DNA of 22,369 nucleotides from JADHUC01 sp964617665 (GCA_964617665.1 CAZUAH010000208.1:1-22369), one strand, 5' to 3'. Positions 1 to 9,195 are shown, numbered from the stretch's first letter. The notes: generated from the sequence alone by a model not told the origin. Translations and numbers: made by a program.

Positions 1-1
1 G

Positions 2-124
2 CACACGGAAGAGGAATGGAAGCGACCCTCAGGACGAACGGATTTATACAGTAGATTTTACCCGTTTAACCCTAAGCCGGAGGCGACATTGAAACTACCT
101 CTGTCGGAATGGCAGCATGATTGA
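2..124 (+). CDS. 3' end of an unidentified protein gene (partial)
   Basis: An open frame enters from the left edge and ends at TGA 122-124, giving 40 residues that begin HTEEEW and end SEWQHD. The mix of charged and aromatic residues looks like a real protein end rather than a shadow frame. The frame is too short and too incomplete for a family call. Its stop overlaps the candidate ATG of the next gene (ATGATTGA at 117-124), an arrangement typical of translationally coupled genes in one operon. This is the main reason for listing it. It could be a chance open frame, since 40 codons without a stop is not rare in GC-rich DNA. Confidence 0.45.
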   Translation, partial: HTEEEWKRPSGRTDLYSRFYPFNPKPEATLKLPLSEWQHD

Positions 125-1316
125 CAAGCCTGCATTACATAGAGCGGATTCAAAGCCGGGAGGGCGAGGCTCCCGCCGAGCCGAGACCCCGGGAAGACAC
201 GGCTCAGCAGGAGCTTCGCCCTCCCAAATTTCAGTTGCGAATCGGCCGCGACAGCGTTTCGCGCCCCATCCCAGTGCCAGTCCTCGCATGCTGATCGCTT
301 TGGCGGTCTGCGTTTCTGTCGTCATGAGCGGCACCGTGGCCAACGCACAGCTCCCATTCACACACCACGGCGAAGTCGTACCACGAGACGTGCGCGAGAT
401 ATACGACCGCGGCTTGCAGTATCTGGCCACCACGCAAACCCAAGAGGGCACGTGGACCGGCGGCCAAAGCGGCCCGGGTGCGACCGGACTGGGGCTGATG
501 GTCTTTCTTGCCTCGGGCGAGGATCCAAACTTTGGGCTGTACCGAAACCACGTGCGGCGGGCAGTTCGCAGCATCATCTCTGGGCAAAACGAAGCAACCG
601 GCTACTTTGGCAACAGCATGTACCATCATGGCTTCGGGATGCTCGGCCTGGCCGAAGCTTACGGAGCCGTGGACGAGCGCGACTTGTGGCCAACTGGGCA
701 GCGCTCGAAACGTCATTCGATTGGTGCGTCACTTGAATTGGCAGTACGCGCGGCGATCACTTCCCAGAAGAAGAACTCGGTCGGTGGATGGCGGTACTCG
801 CCCGATTCAACCGATGCGGACACGTCGGTCAGCGGTGCCGTGCTGGTGGGGTTGCTCGCCGCACGCAACGCCGGCATCGAGGTTCCAGACACGTCCATCG
901 ACAAGGCAGTCTCGTACTACAAGAGCATGACTTCCAGCGGAGGTCAGGTCGGCTATTCCGGTATGGGTGGCTTTGGCGATTCGCTTGCGAGGTCGTCCAT
1001 TGCGACGCTCGTGTTCGCCGTGGCCCGACGCAAAGACCTGTCCCAGTACAAGGCCGCGCTACAACACTTGACGCAACGAATCGAGCAGCCCGCACAGCAG
1101 TGGCCCGAGTATGCACGTTACTACCAAGCTCAAGCGCTGTTTCAAGGCGACATCGACGCGTGGGAGAAGTGGAACAAGCTCCTGGTTCGTCAGTTGAAAA
1201 ATGCCCAACAGAGCGACGGCAGCGTGAACGGGCAGCTTGGCCCTTCAATCAGTACGTCTTTGTCGCTATTGGCGTTGGCGTTGAACTACCGATTCCTGCC
1301 CATCTACGAGCGATAG
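117..1316 (+). CDS. Secreted prenyltransferase/squalene-oxidase-fold repeat protein
   Basis: The 399-residue protein has alpha/alpha-barrel repeats of the squalene-cyclase/prenyltransferase type: a first repeat LQYLATTQTQEGTW, then QNEATGYFG, VGGWRYSPDSTDADTSVSG and QSDGSVNG, each with the Gly/Trp-rich loops of that fold. No cyclase DxDD motif is evident, so an enzymatic cyclase role is not supported; such secreted planctomycete proteins are of unknown function. A hydrophobic stretch (about residues 58-75) ending ANAQ looks like a signal peptide. The start is uncertain. ATG 288 would leave a signal with no positive n-region, while ATG 117 overlaps the upstream stop and gives an Arg-rich leader. 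The 117 start puts a genomic hairpin repeat (158-225) inside the coding region. The next gene starts 4 bp after the stop, so the two are probably co-transcribed. Confidence 0.82.
   Translation: MIDKPALHRADSKPGGRGSRRAETPGRHGSAGASPSQISVANRPRQRFAPHPSASPRMLIALAVCVSVVMSGTVANAQLPFTHHGEVVPRDVREIYDRGLQYLATTQTQEGTWTGGQSGPGATGLGLMVFLASGEDPNFGLYRNHVRRAVRSIISGQNEATGYFGNSMYHHGFGMLGLAEAYGAVDERDLWPTGQRSKRHSIGASLELAVRAAITSQKKNSVGGWRYSPDSTDADTSVSGAVLVGLLAARNAGIEVPDTSIDKAVSYYKSMTSSGGQVGYSGMGGFGDSLARSSIATLVFAVARRKDLSQYKAALQHLTQRIEQPAQQWPEYARYYQAQALFQGDIDAWEKWNKLLVRQLKNAQQSDGSVNGQLGPSISTSLSLLALALNYRFLPIYER
158..225. repeat. Imperfect 26-bp inverted repeat (hairpin), REP-like
   Basis: The left arm 158-183 (gggagggcgaggctcccg...) and right arm 200-225 are inverted copies that match at 23 of 26 positions around a 16-nt spacer. 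The element begins with GGGAGGGCGA and ends with TCGCCCTCCC. Both strands are open through it and translate to Gly/Ala/Pro/Arg-rich peptide (GSRRAE, SAGASPSQ). This kind of palindrome is widespread in planctomycete genomes (recalled, not searched). Here it lies within or just before the N-terminus of the squalene-cyclase-like protein. Confidence 0.75.
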
Positions 1317-1320
1317 AACT

Positions 1321-4137
1321 GTGATTGTATTACGTGTCTCGTTCTTCTGGATTTTCGTTGCTTGGGTGCTCTCGCTGATCAACAGCGACTCGCATGGTGC
1401 CGAAACGCCGGCGAATCCGGCGACTGGCTCGACACTGCGTCTGGCCAATGGGGACCATGTGGCAGGCGAACTGATGGATTGCGACCGGCCCGACATCTTG
1501 CGCTGGCAGGGTTCGGCGTTCACGGCTCCGTTCGACTTCGCTCGGAAAGGGGTAAGCGTCGTCCACTTTCCGCCTCCTCCTGAACGGCCAAGGCCAGCAG
1601 GCGAATACTGCATCGAATTGGCCGGCGGCGATCTGCTATTTGGCTCGCTCGTCGGATTGTCCGCCGAGGAAGCCGAGTTGGACGTGCAACGTTTTGGCCT
1701 TCTGCACATACAGCGGGCGAACATCCGCCGGATGTTACGTTGGAGTGGCGGGGCGGACTTGGTTTACCTGGGGCCAAATGGCTTGTCCGAATGGGACAAG
1801 CCCATACCCGACGGAGCGTGGCGGCAGGAAGGCGGGCACTTGGTCACGGACCAAGATGGTGCAACGATCGTCGGCGATTTCGGTATGCCCGCAAAGGCCA
1901 GTATCGAATTTACCCTCTCCTGGACGGCCAAGCCGGATTTTGTATTGGCCCTGGGCGCCAATCGCGAGAAACACGAGCGAGCGTGGGAGAAATGGAACAA
2001 GGTCCTGGTCCGACCAGCATTTCGTTTCGAGGCCTGGGATAATGACTTGGTGCTTTTTCGGGAAACGGAGGACGAAGCCGATCTGGCTTCGCTGCAGACA
2101 CTCCTTGTCGGCGCTGGCCGTGCTCACTTCCTGGTGTACCTGGACCAGGAACGCAACCGAGCTATCGTCTTTTCGGCCGAGGGCAAGCAACTGGCGGATT
2201 TGACGGTGACGGATCCCGACTCAAGCCCGTCTTCCATCATCCGGCTGTTCAACCACAAGGGTAACGTGCGGCTGGAACAGCTCCGCATCAGGCGATGGAA
2301 CGGCGACCCGCCCCGCGAAGTGCAGGCGGAAAAATCTCGACTTCATCGTTCCGACGGTTCGATCGTATACGGTGAAATCAAAGGATACGATGCGGCTACG
2401 AAGGAGTTCATTGTTGACGAAGACGGCAGGGACGTCCGGATCGGCGGGGACCAAGTCGGCAGTGTTGCGTTGTCACCACCGGACGATCTGGCGCCACGCC
2501 AGATCCGTGCAGCTTTCCACGACGGAGTGCGGCTCAGTGGCGAGTTGACCAAAGTGCAAGACGGCCGCTTGTGGATGACGTGCCCCGGGGTGGCAGAACC
2601 GTTGGGTCTAAGCGTGTTAGAGTTGCACACGTTGGTGGTGCTGGACAGCGAAAGGCCGCCGACGGAGGCCAGTGGCCGAGTCGGCCGATTGGAGTCGGAG
2701 GGCGTCAAGCTAAATGGGTGCCTGGTAGTTGGCAGCGACCAACCTGATGCGACATGCCTGGTATGGCATCCGCGCGGCAGCGCCACCGCCGGTGCTATTC
2801 GACGTGGAGCCTCTGGGCGGATCGTGTACCGCGATCCCCCACCAGCACCTGCTCCCCAGGCCCAAACGACAAGACATGTGCACCTGCAACCGCCGCCCGC
2901 GCGGCCCGCCGGTGTTTTGGGGCAATTGGTTCAAGTGCTGGGTGGCGGCCCATCGACCACAGCAGCGACTTCCACTCGCAAGCCATCGCGATTTGGTCCC
3001 AGCCTGTTCCTGCGCACTGGCGACACGATCCCATGCAAAGTGGAACGGATTGATGATAAAGGTGTCACGTTTCAATCCTCGGTCTTCGACGCCACATTTG
3101 TGACCAACGACAAGATCAAGGCCGTCGAGTTGGAGAATCGAAGTCGGGCAACCAAGATCAACAGTTCCAAACGTGACCGGCTGCTTACGCTGCCACGCAT
3201 GCAGAGAGACAACCCGCCTACGCATCTGATTCGCTCGACCAGCGGCGACTACTTGCGAGCCCGGCTGATGGACATGGACGACGAGACACTTACCGTCGAG
3301 GTGCGGTTGGAGAATAGACAACTGCCTCGCAAGTATGTCACGCGAATCATCTGGCTGCACGACGAAGAGTTAGATGCGTCCGTCGAGAAGGCGGCCGTGT
3401 CGGAGGAATTCAAAGCAACGCGCGTACAAGCACTTCGCGACGACGGTATCCGTTTGACGTTTGTCCCAGAGGAGGTGACGGACACAATCCTGAGCGGCAC
3501 GAGCGACGTACTCGGCGCGTGCCGCGTCGAGTTGAGCGAAGTGGATCAACTGTTGATCGGCCGAGCCATCGAGCAAGTGGCACCCGAACTCGCCTATCAA
3601 AGATGGAGATTGCGAAACGCCATCGATCCCCTATTCGTCACCGGAGGCGGCGAAGAAGGCAGCCGTTCGCCAGGAATCGACTCGGCATTGGTTGGCAAAC
3701 CGGCTCCCGACTTCGAGCTGGAAACGTTGGACGGCGAGAAGTTCCACCTGAGCGACCACCGAGGCAAAGTTGTCGTACTCGACTTCTGGGCCACCTGGTG
3801 CGGGCCATGCATTCAGATCATGCCGCAGCTTGATCGCGTGGTTGGCGAATTCGAGGACGAGAATGTGCTGTTAGTGGCTGTCAACCTGCAGGAGGCTCCA
3901 GACCGAATCACCCCCACGCTCGAACGACTCGAGCTAGAACCGACCGTAGCCCTGGATCGGGACGGAGTCGTCGCAGAGAAATACGCTGCCACCGCCATTC
4001 CTCAAACCGTGATCATCGACAGCGACGGAAACGTCGCACGGCTATTCGTCGGCGGCGGACCGCAATACGCCGACCAACTCCGCGACGCGTTGGAGAGCGT
4101 TTTGGCTGAGGGCAATGGACAAGGAACGTCGCAATAA
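1321..4137 (+). CDS. Secreted multidomain protein with C-terminal TlpA-type thioredoxin domain
   Basis: The 938-residue protein begins at GTG, 4 bp after the preceding stop, with a hydrophobic signal peptide (IVLRVSFFWIFVAWVLSL) ending near SHGA. The C-terminal domain (about 790-925) is a redoxin/TlpA-like thioredoxin: GKPAPDFELETLDG, then DFWATWCGPC with the catalytic WCGPC at 826-830, then AIPQTVIID with the cis-Pro. Such domains usually reduce or exchange disulfides outside the cytoplasm. The N-terminal 700 residues hold repeated short beta modules with a pattern L-x-DG-x3-G-x-hydrophobic starting near residues 41, 99, 342, 397, 562, 639 and 702. A laminin-G/concanavalin-like stretch lies at about 145-335 (GDFGMPAKASIEFTLSW, then WNGDPPREVQ), and a Pro/Ala/Thr-rich linker near 510-560. 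The full architecture is not one I can name. A truncated relative of its C-terminus lies at 10423-10572. Confidence 0.88.
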   Translation: MIVLRVSFFWIFVAWVLSLINSDSHGAETPANPATGSTLRLANGDHVAGELMDCDRPDILRWQGSAFTAPFDFARKGVSVVHFPPPPERPRPAGEYCIELAGGDLLFGSLVGLSAEEAELDVQRFGLLHIQRANIRRMLRWSGGADLVYLGPNGLSEWDKPIPDGAWRQEGGHLVTDQDGATIVGDFGMPAKASIEFTLSWTAKPDFVLALGANREKHERAWEKWNKVLVRPAFRFEAWDNDLVLFRETEDEADLASLQTLLVGAGRAHFLVYLDQERNRAIVFSAEGKQLADLTVTDPDSSPSSIIRLFNHKGNVRLEQLRIRRWNGDPPREVQAEKSRLHRSDGSIVYGEIKGYDAATKEFIVDEDGRDVRIGGDQVGSVALSPPDDLAPRQIRAAFHDGVRLSGELTKVQDGRLWMTCPGVAEPLGLSVLELHTLVVLDSERPPTEASGRVGRLESEGVKLNGCLVVGSDQPDATCLVWHPRGSATAGAIRRGASGRIVYRDPPPAPAPQAQTTRHVHLQPPPARPAGVLGQLVQVLGGGPSTTAATSTRKPSRFGPSLFLRTGDTIPCKVERIDDKGVTFQSSVFDATFVTNDKIKAVELENRSRATKINSSKRDRLLTLPRMQRDNPPTHLIRSTSGDYLRARLMDMDDETLTVEVRLENRQLPRKYVTRIIWLHDEELDASVEKAAVSEEFKATRVQALRDDGIRLTFVPEEVTDTILSGTSDVLGACRVELSEVDQLLIGRAIEQVAPELAYQRWRLRNAIDPLFVTGGGEEGSRSPGIDSALVGKPAPDFELETLDGEKFHLSDHRGKVVVLDFWATWCGPCIQIMPQLDRVVGEFEDENVLLVAVNLQEAPDRITPTLERLELEPTVALDRDGVVAEKYAATAIPQTVIIDSDGNVARLFVGGGPQYADQLRDALESVLAEGNGQGTSQ

Positions 4138-4331
4138 ATGCAGCGTGCAGCGTCCATCACGCCGACGATATGCGGCCGTCGGTTCGTTTAGTCTTTCCAT
4201 GTCGTGCTCCAGTTCGTGGGGTAGATTGCGGCTTTCTCCTCGCGTAATTGGAGCAGCTCAAGCACGTTGATTGGCGCGTCAGATTCGTGGGCTGACAATG
4301 GATGAAGGGTTTTGACCGAGGCCACGTGACG

Positions 4332-4922
4332 ATGTCTCATGAAAACACTTCACTGAGTTTGCTCGACAAACTGATTCGGAAACCTGATTCCGAATCATGG
4401 ACGCGGCTCACGGATATCTACACACCGCTCTTACGACGCTGGCTTGGTCGATACGGCATTCAGTCATCAGACATGGACGATCTCGTACAAGAAGTCCTGT
4501 TGACCGTTTCGCGCGAATTGCCTGCATTCGAGCATAGCGAACGACCCGGGGCATTTCGTTCCTGGCTGCAAGCAATCCTGGTTCACCGTCTGCGCAATTT
4601 CTGGCGATCACGACAGTATCGTCCCGTAGCAACGGGCGATAGCGATCTCATGCGGCAACTCGACCAATTGGCGGACCCAAATAGTGCGTTAAGTCGTATT
4701 TGGAATCAGCAGCACGATCAACACGTCATTGATCGGCTATTGGAACTGATCCAACCGAAGATAGCGCCGAAGACCTGGGAAGCGTTTCGTCGCCGGTCGA
4801 TTGAGGGGGTCGCTGCCAATGTCGTGGCCCGTGAATTGGGAATGTCCGTCGAAGCGGTCTATGGCGCTAAGTCGCGTGTGCTGAAGATGTTGCGACAAGA
4901 GGCTCAAGGGCTGGTCGATTGA
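4332..4922 (+). CDS. ECF-type RNA polymerase sigma factor
   Basis: The 196-residue protein is a compact two-domain sigma-70 family member. Region 2 spans SWTRLTDIYTPLLRRWL, DMDDLVQEVLLTV and FRSWLQAILVHRLRNFWRSR. Region 4 is a helix-turn-helix, with VVARELGMSVEAVYGAKSRVLKMLRQ near the C-terminus. There is no region 1.1 or 3, as expected for ECF factors. I chose ATG 4332 (MSHENTSLSLL) because family members usually begin close to the Ser-Leu-Leu stretch and a GAGG lies about 10 nt upstream; ATG 4302 would add ten residues. The kinase gene starts 84 bp downstream. Planctomycete ECF genes are known to sit next to Ser/Thr kinase genes, which are thought to control them in place of a classic anti-sigma factor. 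Direct regulation here is inferred from that neighbourhood. Confidence 0.93.
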   Translation: MSHENTSLSLLDKLIRKPDSESWTRLTDIYTPLLRRWLGRYGIQSSDMDDLVQEVLLTVSRELPAFEHSERPGAFRSWLQAILVHRLRNFWRSRQYRPVATGDSDLMRQLDQLADPNSALSRIWNQQHDQHVIDRLLELIQPKIAPKTWEAFRRRSIEGVAANVVARELGMSVEAVYGAKSRVLKMLRQEAQGLVD

Positions 4923-5006
4923 GCGAGACTTTTTCCATCTTTTCGCGTCAGATGACGCTCTTTCATGCACTTATCTAGATGAAGGCACTCTGCATTGTCC
5001 AAGTCG

Positions 5007-7250
5007 ATGGAGAATCGGTCGGTGAACGATCAAATGGTCCATCCCGCCCCGGTCCGACTCGTCGCATTTGCGCGAGGCGAATTGGAATTGGACGAGATCG
5101 ACCATATCGAGAAACACTTAGCCACCTGCGATTCGTGTTGTCGCGCGATTGACGAAGTACCCGACGATCAGCTTCTCGCGCTCGTTCGGCAGACGAGCGA
5201 CCGCAACGAAGCGGTCGCGGACCCATCAGCATCTGCCGCCAACAAGGGCACAGCAGAAACCGATTTCACGTTCCAGGATCAGACGAATGATGAAGTCCCT
5301 CACCCTGTGAGCCAGCGAACTGACGTCGACTCCGCCAACTGCTCCCAGACGGCGATCGACTTGCCATCGGATTTGGCTGACCATCTACGTTACCGCGTCC
5401 TTGAACAAATCGGCAAAGGGGGCATGGGCGATGTGTACAAGGCGGAGCATCGCTTGATGCAACGGACCGTTGCGCTGAAGGTCATCAATCAGGATCTGGT
5501 CGAAAACTCGCAAGCTGTTGAACGCTTTCGACGTGAGGTCCGAGCAGCCGCCTCCCTGTCTCACCCGAGCATTGTGTCCGCGTACGACGCGGAGCAAGCT
5601 GGCGATGCTCACTTTCTGGCGATGGAGTACGTAGAAGGGACTAATCTGGCCGAAGTGGTGAAGCAGCGAGGACCACTGTCCATCGAGGACGCCTGTCGAT
5701 TCGTGCGACAAGCTGCCTTCGGGCTACAACATGCCCATGAGCGCGGCATGATTCACCGCGACATCAAGCCACACAACCTCATGTTGACCGATGACGGTAC
5801 GGTCAAGATCTTGGACTTCGGCTTGGCTTCGCTCACCGCGGAAGTGGTGGTCCCTGATGAGACAAAACCTCTGCGAGGTGAGCTAACTACGCTGAGCACC
5901 ATTATTGGCACACCTGACTACATATCTCCGGAACAGGCTACCAACGCACATAGGGCCGATACTCGATCTGACCTCTACAGCCTTGGGGCCACGCTCTACT
6001 TTTTGCTTGCTGGACGACCGCCGTTGACCAAGGGCAACGTCACGGAAAAGCTGGCAGGTCATGCAGTATTCGAGCCTGAACCGATACAGAACATTCGGGA
6101 TGACGTCCCCAATGAACTAGCGCAGGCCGTTCACAGACTGCTGGCAAGAGACCCGGACGAACGGTTCCAATCCGCTGCAGAGGTTGCCGAGACGCTCGAG
6201 CGGTTGCTGGTCCAAATTCAGGGACCGCCCGCCGCGCACCTCGGATTGTCGGGAGATCGCTGTGAGGACATCTCGTCACGGTTGTCCCTGTCGAACCGAT
6301 CCGAATCGTTGGGATCGAAACCTCGACGTCGGTCCCGCCTGTTCCAATTCCCGTGGCATTGGGCCGTGACTGCGGCCGTCCTCCTGACTTCCGCCGTAGT
6401 GGTAGGACTGTTGATCGTTGGCGACTTCTGGCGAGAAACTCCTTCCGAATCGGGGATCCAAACGCCGACTGCCCAACCCGAACCGGAAAAGGTCATTCGC
6501 GGAACCGACCAATTCGACAGCCCCAATGTTCCGGTGGCTCACGAGCTTCGTACAGCCCAGCTTCCCGATGAGCTCATTTTCGATTTCCGCGGTGCGAAAT
6601 TCGATAGAATTCGCCTCCTGCCGCTTGGGATAAACAGTCCGTACGGCGCTTCCCTTTTCAGACGCGAGGAAAGAGGCCTCTGCATTGAGATCCCCAAGGA
6701 GCAAGTCCAGAACAAACCAAAGCTTGGTTTTGCCCCAACGTTCGATCTTGTCGGCGATTTCGAAATCACGGCAACCTACGAAGTCCTATCATTGGCACCT
6801 GTCGACGAGGAATATCTGAGTGTCGGACCAAACCTGTACATCATTGCAGAGAGGACGCTCAACGGTGCCACGCTTAGAAGATGCAGGCTCTCGGGAGACG
6901 ATGCTTTTCTAGTCGAGTGGAGAGTTGTTGACGAGACTGGCAAACGAACAACGGGAAAGAAGTATTTTCCAGCTCACGGGCTTTCTGGAGAGCTGCGTCT
7001 TGTCCGAACCGGTAGCCTGTTGAATTATCTCGTGAGGGACGAAGGCAGCGATCAGTTCCGTGCTCTGTGGCAGACAGAGTTCGGCACGACGCCAATAGGA
7101 ATGGTCCGCGTCGAGACATGGGCCGAGGGGGCACGTGACAGCGTGGGCGTCTTGTGGAGTGACTTTGCGATTCGTGCACAAGAGCTGCGTGCGAAGCCTC
7201 CTACCGTGTTGCAGGACGGCGGACCGCAATCACAAACGAAGACCGAATAG
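5007..7250 (+). CDS. Membrane Ser/Thr protein kinase with N-terminal zinc finger and extracytoplasmic sensor-like domain
   Basis: With the ATG at 5007 the protein has 747 residues; a TTG 12 nt upstream is also possible. Residues 37-44 (HLATCDSC) form an H-x3-C-x2-C zinc-binding motif as in anti-sigma zf-HC2 domains. The kinase domain covers about 129-398: a glycine loop GKGGMGDVY at 136-144, the ATP lysine K158 in VALKVI, the catalytic loop HRDIKPHN with D252, DFG at 270-272, and GTPDYISPEQ. All key residues are present, so it should be active. One transmembrane helix (about 452-476) separates it from a roughly 200-residue C-terminal extracytoplasmic domain (DFRGAKFD through LWSDFAIRAQEL). 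That domain closely resembles the first domain of the next gene's product and planctomycete DUF1583-like domains (family name recalled, not searched). It likely senses an envelope signal and acts on the upstream sigma factor; the partner is inferred. Confidence 0.93.
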   Translation: MENRSVNDQMVHPAPVRLVAFARGELELDEIDHIEKHLATCDSCCRAIDEVPDDQLLALVRQTSDRNEAVADPSASAANKGTAETDFTFQDQTNDEVPHPVSQRTDVDSANCSQTAIDLPSDLADHLRYRVLEQIGKGGMGDVYKAEHRLMQRTVALKVINQDLVENSQAVERFRREVRAAASLSHPSIVSAYDAEQAGDAHFLAMEYVEGTNLAEVVKQRGPLSIEDACRFVRQAAFGLQHAHERGMIHRDIKPHNLMLTDDGTVKILDFGLASLTAEVVVPDETKPLRGELTTLSTIIGTPDYISPEQATNAHRADTRSDLYSLGATLYFLLAGRPPLTKGNVTEKLAGHAVFEPEPIQNIRDDVPNELAQAVHRLLARDPDERFQSAAEVAETLERLLVQIQGPPAAHLGLSGDRCEDISSRLSLSNRSESLGSKPRRRSRLFQFPWHWAVTAAVLLTSAVVVGLLIVGDFWRETPSESGIQTPTAQPEPEKVIRGTDQFDSPNVPVAHELRTAQLPDELIFDFRGAKFDRIRLLPLGINSPYGASLFRREERGLCIEIPKEQVQNKPKLGFAPTFDLVGDFEITATYEVLSLAPVDEEYLSVGPNLYIIAERTLNGATLRRCRLSGDDAFLVEWRVVDETGKRTTGKKYFPAHGLSGELRLVRTGSLLNYLVRDEGSDQFRALWQTEFGTTPIGMVRVETWAEGARDSVGVLWSDFAIRAQELRAKPPTVLQDGGPQSQTKTE

Positions 7251-7434
7251 GATGATGATAGCGTGCTTGTGAAGTTCAAGCGAGCGCCGGGACGGCATGT
7301 GAATTGATTACAGAACGCGAATCAGTGTTCCGGTAACAGACTCAGAAGACTCGAAACTAGACACCATCGGTGGCTCCGGCTGGCGTGGGGCAACGGTAAC
7401 CCTGCACGGCCGACGCCCAACTCGTTCCTTACTT

Positions 7435-7439
7435 GGAGG
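7435..7439 (+). promoter_or_regulatory. Strong Shine-Dalgarno GGAGG deciding the start at 7448
   Basis: GGAGG lies 8 nt before ATG 7448. It makes this ATG a better start than the in-frame TTG at 7433, which overlaps the motif itself. Most other + strand genes in the window lack such a clear site. Confidence 0.75.
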
Positions 7440-7447
7440 CCCTGGTA

Positions 7448-9190
7448 ATGAAACATGTTACAGGAATCGTGCGCGGACCCGTACTGCTAGATTGCGAAAC
7501 GCCGCCAGCAAGGACGCGGACCCTCTCAGTGGGATCCGCACTGTTTTGGGGCCTGTTGGTCGCCGGACTCAACGGTCAGGCATCCGGCCAGCAGGCGTCC
7601 ACGCAAAACGTTCCCGGCAGCGCTGGTGTAGAGGACGCGGCGGCCGCGTATTCAGCCGGGCTGGGGGTATACGGAGCAGAGTCGCCGCGAGTTTCCGCGA
7701 GAGGATGTGTCCGAACGGGTGTCTATCGGACAGACTTTCGGCAAAAGCAGTTCGACCACAGTGCGCTTGCCCCATTTGGCTACAATACGCTGTACGGGCT
7801 ACGGCTCTTGAAACCCGAGTTGGGCGGACTACGGATTACCATTCCGAACCATCAAGGCCACACGAAGCCCTCGATGGGCTTCCTGCCGCTACGGAAAATC
7901 CACGGCGACTTTGAAATCGCCGCCTCCTATGAACTACTCTCCGTCGAGCACCCCAAGACCGGTGCGGGCGCCGGGGCAGGGCTTTACATCTTGGCCGAAG
8001 GGACGTTGCATGCGGCATCGTTCCGACGATGCGTGAGCCAGGACGGGGATGACGTCTTCTTCGTTCACGTTTCGACGCGAAACAAGAAGGGAAAGCGGCG
8101 ACCGCAATACAAGTACTTCCCGGCAAAAACAAAGAGTGGAAAGCTGTGCCTGAACCGAACGGGATCGACGCTTCAGTTTTTCGCTGTCGAGGGAGATGGC
8201 GACGAGCGTCGAAAGCTCCATGAAGTCGAATTTGGCGCGAGTACCATCGGGCTGGTTCGTGTCGGGACAACCACCGATGGATCGCCTACTACCACGGACA
8301 CACTCTGGAAAGACTTCTCGATCCAGGCCACTGGCCTTGAGCCTGTGGACATCCCATTGTACGGCAATCGTCAGCCAAGTAACTGCTCATTGACTTCCTC
8401 AGAGAGAACATCCAGACGTTCTACGACAGATAAGCCGGCTGAGCCGGAGGCATACGACTCGGGTGCGGATCAGGCGGTCCGGTTCTACGACGGATTCGAT
8501 GGTCGGCTCGCGCTGAACTGGGAACCGGCGCGACCCGATCCGACGCACGTGTCGCTAACCAAGAACCCCGGTAAACTCACCATCACGACGCAATATGGCA
8601 GCATTTATCAGAGCCTCGGCCCCTCGGCCAAGAACCTCTATCTGATCCGTAACCCGATGGCCGAAGGCGGCGATTTCGTGCTGACCACCTGCATCGAATC
8701 GTTCAAGCCAATTACGCCGTATCAACAAGCTGGACTACTCATCTATGACGACGACGACAACTACTTGAAGTGCGACATAGAGCGTGGAAGGACAGACGTC
8801 CGGTTCGTGTTTGTTCGAGAAACGAATGGAGAACCGACCAGCGACATAGACCAGAGCGAAGTCGAACAGCAACGCCTTTGGATTCGCATCATCAAACGGG
8901 GTAAGACCTACGAACGGGTGTACAGCACTGACGGCAGGGAGTTCGTATCAGCCGGCAAGCAGGAATGGGGAAACGGCGCCCCGAAGCGGATCGGTCTTGT
9001 CGCGAAAAACGGAACAACGGGGGCGAACGACATGGATGCCGTCTTCGATTTCTTTGAAGTCCGTTCGCTGACTCCCGGAGGAAAAATGGGCGAACGTCGT
9101 CGGGCCGCCAAGCCGAACACCTCGGAATCGGTGCATTACTATCACCTCCCCCAAAGTGACTCGGACGGTTACTACGGCCGTGAGCAATAA
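7448..9190 (+). CDS. Secreted two-domain protein: kinase-sensor paralogue plus DUF1349/concanavalin-like domain
   Basis: The 580-residue protein starts at ATG 7448. A signal segment (about 28-50: VGSALFWGLLVAGLNGQASG) suggests export. Domain 1 (about 94-295) aligns along its whole length with the extracytoplasmic domain of the neighbouring kinase. Shared blocks include DFR..FD, GDFEI.A.YE.LS, LYI.AE.TL, RRC, KYFPA, RTGS.L, IG.VRV and LW.DF.I.A. Domain 2 (about 344-555: FYDGFDGRLALNWE, then YQQAGLLIYDDDDNYLKCDIER, with the final RIGLVAKNG) resembles the beta-sandwich DUF1349 domain found at the C-terminus of some glycosidases, which is often linked to glycan binding. No catalytic motif was recognised. 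It sits between the kinase and a WD40 gene on the same strand and could be a ligand, target or decoy for the kinase sensor; this is inference. Confidence 0.85.
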   Translation: MKHVTGIVRGPVLLDCETPPARTRTLSVGSALFWGLLVAGLNGQASGQQASTQNVPGSAGVEDAAAAYSAGLGVYGAESPRVSARGCVRTGVYRTDFRQKQFDHSALAPFGYNTLYGLRLLKPELGGLRITIPNHQGHTKPSMGFLPLRKIHGDFEIAASYELLSVEHPKTGAGAGAGLYILAEGTLHAASFRRCVSQDGDDVFFVHVSTRNKKGKRRPQYKYFPAKTKSGKLCLNRTGSTLQFFAVEGDGDERRKLHEVEFGASTIGLVRVGTTTDGSPTTTDTLWKDFSIQATGLEPVDIPLYGNRQPSNCSLTSSERTSRRSTTDKPAEPEAYDSGADQAVRFYDGFDGRLALNWEPARPDPTHVSLTKNPGKLTITTQYGSIYQSLGPSAKNLYLIRNPMAEGGDFVLTTCIESFKPITPYQQAGLLIYDDDDNYLKCDIERGRTDVRFVFVRETNGEPTSDIDQSEVEQQRLWIRIIKRGKTYERVYSTDGREFVSAGKQEWGNGAPKRIGLVAKNGTTGANDMDAVFDFFEVRSLTPGGKMGERRRAAKPNTSESVHYYHLPQSDSDGYYGREQ

Positions 9191-9195
9191 CAACC

